Assembly (NCBI RefSeq): GCF_016820515.1
Contig: NZ_JADHDV010000011.1
Coordinates: 1 to 64,000 of the forward strand
Source of the DNA: Pseudoxanthomonas beigongshangi
GTDB lineage: Bacteria > Pseudomonadota > Gammaproteobacteria > Xanthomonadales > Xanthomonadaceae
DNA: 64,000 nt
Direction of reading: 5' to 3'
Shown here: piece after piece, positions 61,207-64,000 of the stretch
How the letters are laid out: each line of letters begins with the position of its first letter
Numbering within the stretch: the stretch's first letter is position 1
Made by a program: the position numbers and the translations under genes
Notes under the pieces: generated by a model
Database searches by the model: none
What the model was told of the DNA's origin: nothing
What the model saw: the letters and a program-made list of their open reading frames with translations, nothing else

Positions 61207-62103
61207 TCACTTCGCCGCAGCCGCCTGCGCGCGCTCCAGCACCAGCAGCGGATCGATGCGCACGTCGAACCAGTTCATGCCCCAGTGCAGGTGCGGGCCG
61301 GTGGCGCGTCCGGTGGCGCCGACCGCGCCGATGACCTGGCCCTGCTCGACGCGATCGCCCACCTTCACGTCGATGCGTGACAGGTGCAGGAAATTGGAGC
61401 TGACCCCGTAGCCGTGATCCAGCAACAGGGTGCCGCCGGTCAGGTACAGATCCGGGCCGGCGAAGGTCACCACGCCCGCCGCAGGCGCCTTGACCGGCGT
61501 GCCATTGGGTGCGGCGATGTCCATGCCCGAATGGCCGGAACCGGGTTGTCCGTTGTAGACGCGCGCGTTGCCGAAGCGGCCGCTGATGCGGCCCTGCACC
61601 GGCCAGATGAAGGACTGGGCGAAATCGGTGCGATCGTCGTCGCGCGCGCGCGCGGCGGTGACCTGCGCCTGCTCGCGCCGGATCCGCTCGGCGATCGCCG
61701 GTGGCGGATTGACCGTCTTCGGCGGCACGCCGTTGACCCGCTCCACCGGCCAGTCGCGCGGCGTCACCGTGATGCGCGCGGTTTCCCGACGCCCGGAGGG
61801 CGTCGTCACCTCGACACTCAGCGGGCCCGCTTCATCGCGGCCGACCCCGAACACCACCGTGCCATAGCCGCTGGTGCGCAACGCGCGGTTGGCATAACGC
61901 ACCTGGCTGCCGGGCGGCACCTTGCCGAACACCAGCGCGCCCTGCGAGACCTGCGGGGGAAACACCACGCGCTCGTCCTGCGCACCGGCGGACGCGGGGC
62001 CGTAGGTACCCTCGGACAGCACCTCCTGCGCCAGCGCAGGACGGGCGGGGGAGAACAGCAAGACCAGGCCCAGCGCGCAGGCCGCGCCGGCCAGGCGCGT
62101 CAC
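61207..62103 (-). CDS. Secreted M23-family (LytM) peptidase
   Basis: 298 aa from the GTG at 62103, which overlaps the dihydroorotase stop (GTGA). Signal peptide GAACALGLVLLFSPARPALAQ. The C-terminal LytM domain has the zinc ligands HSGMDIAAP and HLHWG, with GTPVKAPAAGVV and YGVSSNFLHLSRIDV. The middle is a beta-rich linker. Such enzymes cut peptidoglycan crosslinks or activate amidases in the periplasm; both catalytic histidines are present, so it is probably active. Confidence 0.92.
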   Translation of the reverse strand: MTRLAGAACALGLVLLFSPARPALAQEVLSEGTYGPASAGAQDERVVFPPQVSQGALVFGKVPPGSQVRYANRALRTSGYGTVVFGVGRDEAGPLSVEVTTPSGRRETARITVTPRDWPVERVNGVPPKTVNPPPAIAERIRREQAQVTAARARDDDRTDFAQSFIWPVQGRISGRFGNARVYNGQPGSGHSGMDIAAPNGTPVKAPAAGVVTFAGPDLYLTGGTLLLDHGYGVSSNFLHLSRIDVKVGDRVEQGQVIGAVGATGRATGPHLHWGMNWFDVRIDPLLVLERAQAAAAK

Positions 62104-63446
62104 CGATCGAACTCCAGCCGCTGGCCGTTCGGCGTGCCGACCAGATGCTCGCCGTTCCAGACCAGCCGGCCGTTGACCCAGGTCGCGCCGATGCGCGAAC
62201 GGAAGGTGGTGCCCTCGAACGGCGACCAGCCGCACTTGGACAGTACGTCCTCGCGGCGCACGGTGAACTCGGCGTCGTCCACCAGTACCAGATCCGCCCA
62301 ATAGCCTTCGCGCAGGAAGCCGCGCTCGTGCACGTCGAACAGCTGCGCCGGGGCGTGTGACACCTTCTGCACGATCTCGGTCATCGTGGCGCGGCCCTCG
62401 TGGACCAGTTCCAGCGCCGCCACCAGCGCGTACTGGACCAGCGGCAGGCCGGACGGCGCCTGCGCGTAGGGCTTGGACTTCTCCTCCAGCGTGTGCGGGG
62501 CGTGGTCGGTCGCCAGCACGTCGATGACATCGTCGGCCAGCGCCTTGATCAGCGCCTCGCGATCGCTGGCGTCCTTGATCGCCGGGTTGCACTTGATGAA
62601 GTTGCCCAGCCGCGCGTAGTCGGCGCGATCGAAGCGCAGGAAATGGATGCAGGTCTCGGCGGTGATGCGCTTGCGCTTGCCGGACGCGTCGATCAGGGGG
62701 CCGGGCGTGAACAGGGCCAGTTCGTCGGCGGTGGAGATGTGCAGCACGTGCAGGCGGGTGTCGTGGCGGCGGGCCAGTTCCAGCGCCAGCCGGGTCGACT
62801 TGATGCAGGCTTCGCGGCTGCGGATGTCCGGGTGGTGCTCGGCGGTCAGCGCATCGCCGTAGCGGGCCTGGAACGCGGCCATGTTGGCATCGATGGTCGG
62901 CGTGTCCTCGCAGTGCGTGATGATCGGAGTCGGCGCCTCGCGGAAGATGGCGTCCAGGGTCTCCGGGTTGTCCACCAGCATGTTGCCGGTCGAGGCGCCC
63001 ATGAACACCTTGATGCCCGGCGCGGTCTTCGGGTCGAGCGCGCGGATGGCCTCCAGGTTGTCGTTGCTGGCGCCCAGGTAGAAGCCGTAGTTGCCCCAGG
63101 CCCGGCCCGCCGCCCGCTGGTACTTGGCTTCCAGCGCGGCCGAATCGAGGGTCGGCGGCACCGTGTTGGGCATGTCCATGAAACTGGTCAGGCCACCGGC
63201 CACCGCGGCGGCCGATTCGGTGGCGATATCGCCCTTGTGCGGCATGCCAGGCTCGCGGAAGTGGACCTGGTCGTCGATCATGCCCGGCAGCAGCCAGCGG
63301 CCGGCGGCGTCGACGACCTTTTCATCCGCCCCGGCGGACAGGCCGCTGCCGATGCGGGCGATGCGACCGTTCTCGATGCGCAGGTCGCCTTCGAATTCGC
63401 GGCCTTCGCTGGCCATCCGGGCATTGACGATGAGGGTGGAGGGCAT
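62100..63446 (-). CDS. pyrC: Dihydroorotase
   Basis: 448 aa, the longer class I type. Metal motif DDQVHFREPG; DMPNTVPPT; the carbamylated lysine region GIKVFMGASTG; HILHIS-like VLHISTAD; and TDHAPH near the C-terminus. It forms dihydroorotate from carbamoyl aspartate, upstream of PyrD. It overlaps the M23 gene (GTGA) and begins right at the stop of yidD, so yidD-pyrC-M23 form one tight leftward operon. Confidence 0.95.
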   Translation of the reverse strand: MPSTLIVNARMASEGREFEGDLRIENGRIARIGSGLSAGADEKVVDAAGRWLLPGMIDDQVHFREPGMPHKGDIATESAAAVAGGLTSFMDMPNTVPPTLDSAALEAKYQRAAGRAWGNYGFYLGASNDNLEAIRALDPKTAPGIKVFMGASTGNMLVDNPETLDAIFREAPTPIITHCEDTPTIDANMAAFQARYGDALTAEHHPDIRSREACIKSTRLALELARRHDTRLHVLHISTADELALFTPGPLIDASGKRKRITAETCIHFLRFDRADYARLGNFIKCNPAIKDASDREALIKALADDVIDVLATDHAPHTLEEKSKPYAQAPSGLPLVQYALVAALELVHEGRATMTEIVQKVSHAPAQLFDVHERGFLREGYWADLVLVDDAEFTVRREDVLSKCGWSPFEGTTFRSRIGATWVNGRLVWNGEHLVGTPNGQRLEFDR

Positions 63447-63698
63447 TCAGTGCTTTCCTGTGCAGGGGGCGGAGGTTTCACCGGCGGGCGGCACCGGGTC
63501 GTGGCCGCCGGGATGCAGGGGATGGCAGCGGCCGATGCGGCGGGCGGCGAGCCAGCTGCCTTTCATCGGACCGAACCGGGCGATCGCTTCCATCGCGTAT
63601 TCCGAACACGATGGCACGAAACGGCAGCGCGGACCCAGCAGCGGGCTGATGAAGCGCTTGTACACCCGCAGGACAGCAATGAGTACCCGGCCGATCAT
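63447..63698 (-). CDS. yidD: Membrane protein insertion efficiency factor YidD
   Basis: 83 aa with the YidD signature [21 protein letters not shown] and the [15 protein letters not shown] block. YidD is usually encoded between rnpA and yidC; here it stands alone ahead of pyrC. It assists membrane insertion with YidC. Its stop touches the pyrC start. The gene is divergent from the histone-like gene (about 95 bp). Confidence 0.93.
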   Translation of the reverse strand: MIGRVLIAVLRVYKRFISPLLGPRCRFVPSCSEYAMEAIARFGPMKGSWLAARRIGRCHPLHPGGHDPVPPAGETSAPCTGKH

Positions 63699-63721
63699 GT
63701 CCGGATGATAACCGTGTTGGG

Positions 63722-63750
63722 TTGCCGCTGCCCGCCGGGTAGGCTATAAA
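63722..63750 (+). promoter_or_regulatory. Sigma-70-type promoter of the histone-like gene
   Basis: TTGCCG (63722-63727), exactly 17 bp, TATAAA (63745-63750). This is the clearest housekeeping promoter in the window. Confidence 0.75.
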
Positions 63751-63794
63751 GTCGCGCTTTCCCGATGCTCGGGAAGAACAAGGAAGCGCTGTTC

Positions 63795-64000
63795 GTGGCT
63801 GCTAAGAAACCTGCAAAGAAGGCCGCCAAGGCCGCCAAGAAAACCGCCAAGCCCGTCGCCAAGAAGCCTGTCGTGAAGAAGGCTGTCGCCAAGAAACCGG
63901 CCGCCAAGCCGGTGGCCAAGAAGGCGGCGCCCAAGCCCGTCGCCAAGAAAGCCGTGGCCAAGAAGCCGGCCGCAAAGCCGGCGGCCAGGAAGGCGGCGCC
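63795..64000 (+). CDS. Histone H1-like Ala/Lys/Pro-rich DNA-binding protein, partial
   Basis: 68 complete codons before the window edge read VAAKKPAKKAAKAAKKTAKP-type sequence built from AAKKPA, AKPVAKK and AVAKKP units; nearly all residues are Ala, Lys, Pro and Val. Such basic low-complexity proteins resemble eukaryotic histone H1 tails and are known in Xanthomonadaceae as nucleoid-binding proteins. The GTG at 63795 follows AAGGAAG by eight bases; an ATG at 63765 in the same frame has no ribosome site. It is strongly promoted (see 63722). Confidence 0.85.
   Translation, partial: MAAKKPAKKAAKAAKKTAKPVAKKPVVKKAVAKKPAAKPVAKKAAPKPVAKKAVAKKPAAKPAARKAA

Noticed and set aside
63695-63961. Minus-strand frame rich in Ala, Phe and Leu at the right end
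   Set aside because: It is the reverse complement of the histone-like Lys/Ala repeats, and the promoter and ribosome site support the plus strand.

Overview
The window is 64 kb of GC-rich (by eye well above 60 percent), densely coded chromosomal DNA from a gammaproteobacterium, most likely of the Xanthomonadaceae/Lysobacteraceae (Xanthomonas, Stenotrophomonas, Lysobacter, Luteimonas or Pseudoxanthomonas type). Pointers are a FimX-like pilus regulator, a maltodextrin locus built from a TonB receptor, an MFS carrier, a GH13 alpha-glucosidase and a LacI regulator, GTAG-headed palindromic repeats of the kind known from Stenotrophomonas, TPR-tailed Ser/Thr kinases, and an Ala/Lys-rich histone-like protein. 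There are no phage, plasmid, insertion-sequence or CRISPR signals; the region looks like stable chromosome.

Layout. 0-9.3 kb is signalling: an ECF sigma factor with its overlapping downstream gene, a GAF-GAF-GGDEF-EAL protein, a VWA lipoprotein, xseA, and a RegB/RegA-type redox two-component pair. 9.4-22.5 kb is mostly housekeeping (ispG, murB, pyrD, an AmaB-type aldehyde dehydrogenase) mixed with signalling and membrane genes (PAP2, DedA-rhodanese, FHA-GGDEF, Ser/Thr kinase-TPR, EamA). A tRNA-Arg(CCU) and a TonB receptor follow. 25.7-30.8 kb is the threonine operon thrABC, preceded by a Thr/Ile-rich leader peptide and an attenuator-like RNA structure. 30.8-33.1 kb holds two L,D-transpeptidase genes and an OsmC protein. 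33.2-42.4 kb is the maltodextrin locus, in which the alpha-glucosidase and the TonB receptor share an identical (inverted) 14-bp palindromic operator. A DnaA-box cluster and tRNA-Ala(CGC) separate it from rnd. 44-47.3 kb is an envelope cluster (SUMF1-fold lipoprotein, M48 protease, secreted START-like protein).

47.5-50 kb carries polyhydroxybutyrate genes: PhaR between two acetoacetyl-CoA reductases. Then come gluQ, htpX, a catalytically degenerate FimX, and the divergent epmB/efp pair (lysyl modification enzyme and its substrate EF-P). 56.3-61 kb has an MTA/SAH-deaminase-type amidohydrolase, ubiG, a Gph/MupP-type phosphatase, a divergent squalene/phytoene-synthase-like protein and folE2. The right end has an M23 peptidase, dihydroorotase and yidD in a tightly packed leftward operon, and a histone-like gene running off the edge behind a near-consensus promoter.

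Recurring themes are c-di-GMP (one probably bifunctional enzyme, one cyclase and one degenerate receptor), many ATGA-type stop/start overlaps that imply translational coupling, and at least three families of intergenic palindromic repeats, two of which touch or contribute to gene ends. All functional calls come from reading motifs and context; no database search was run.
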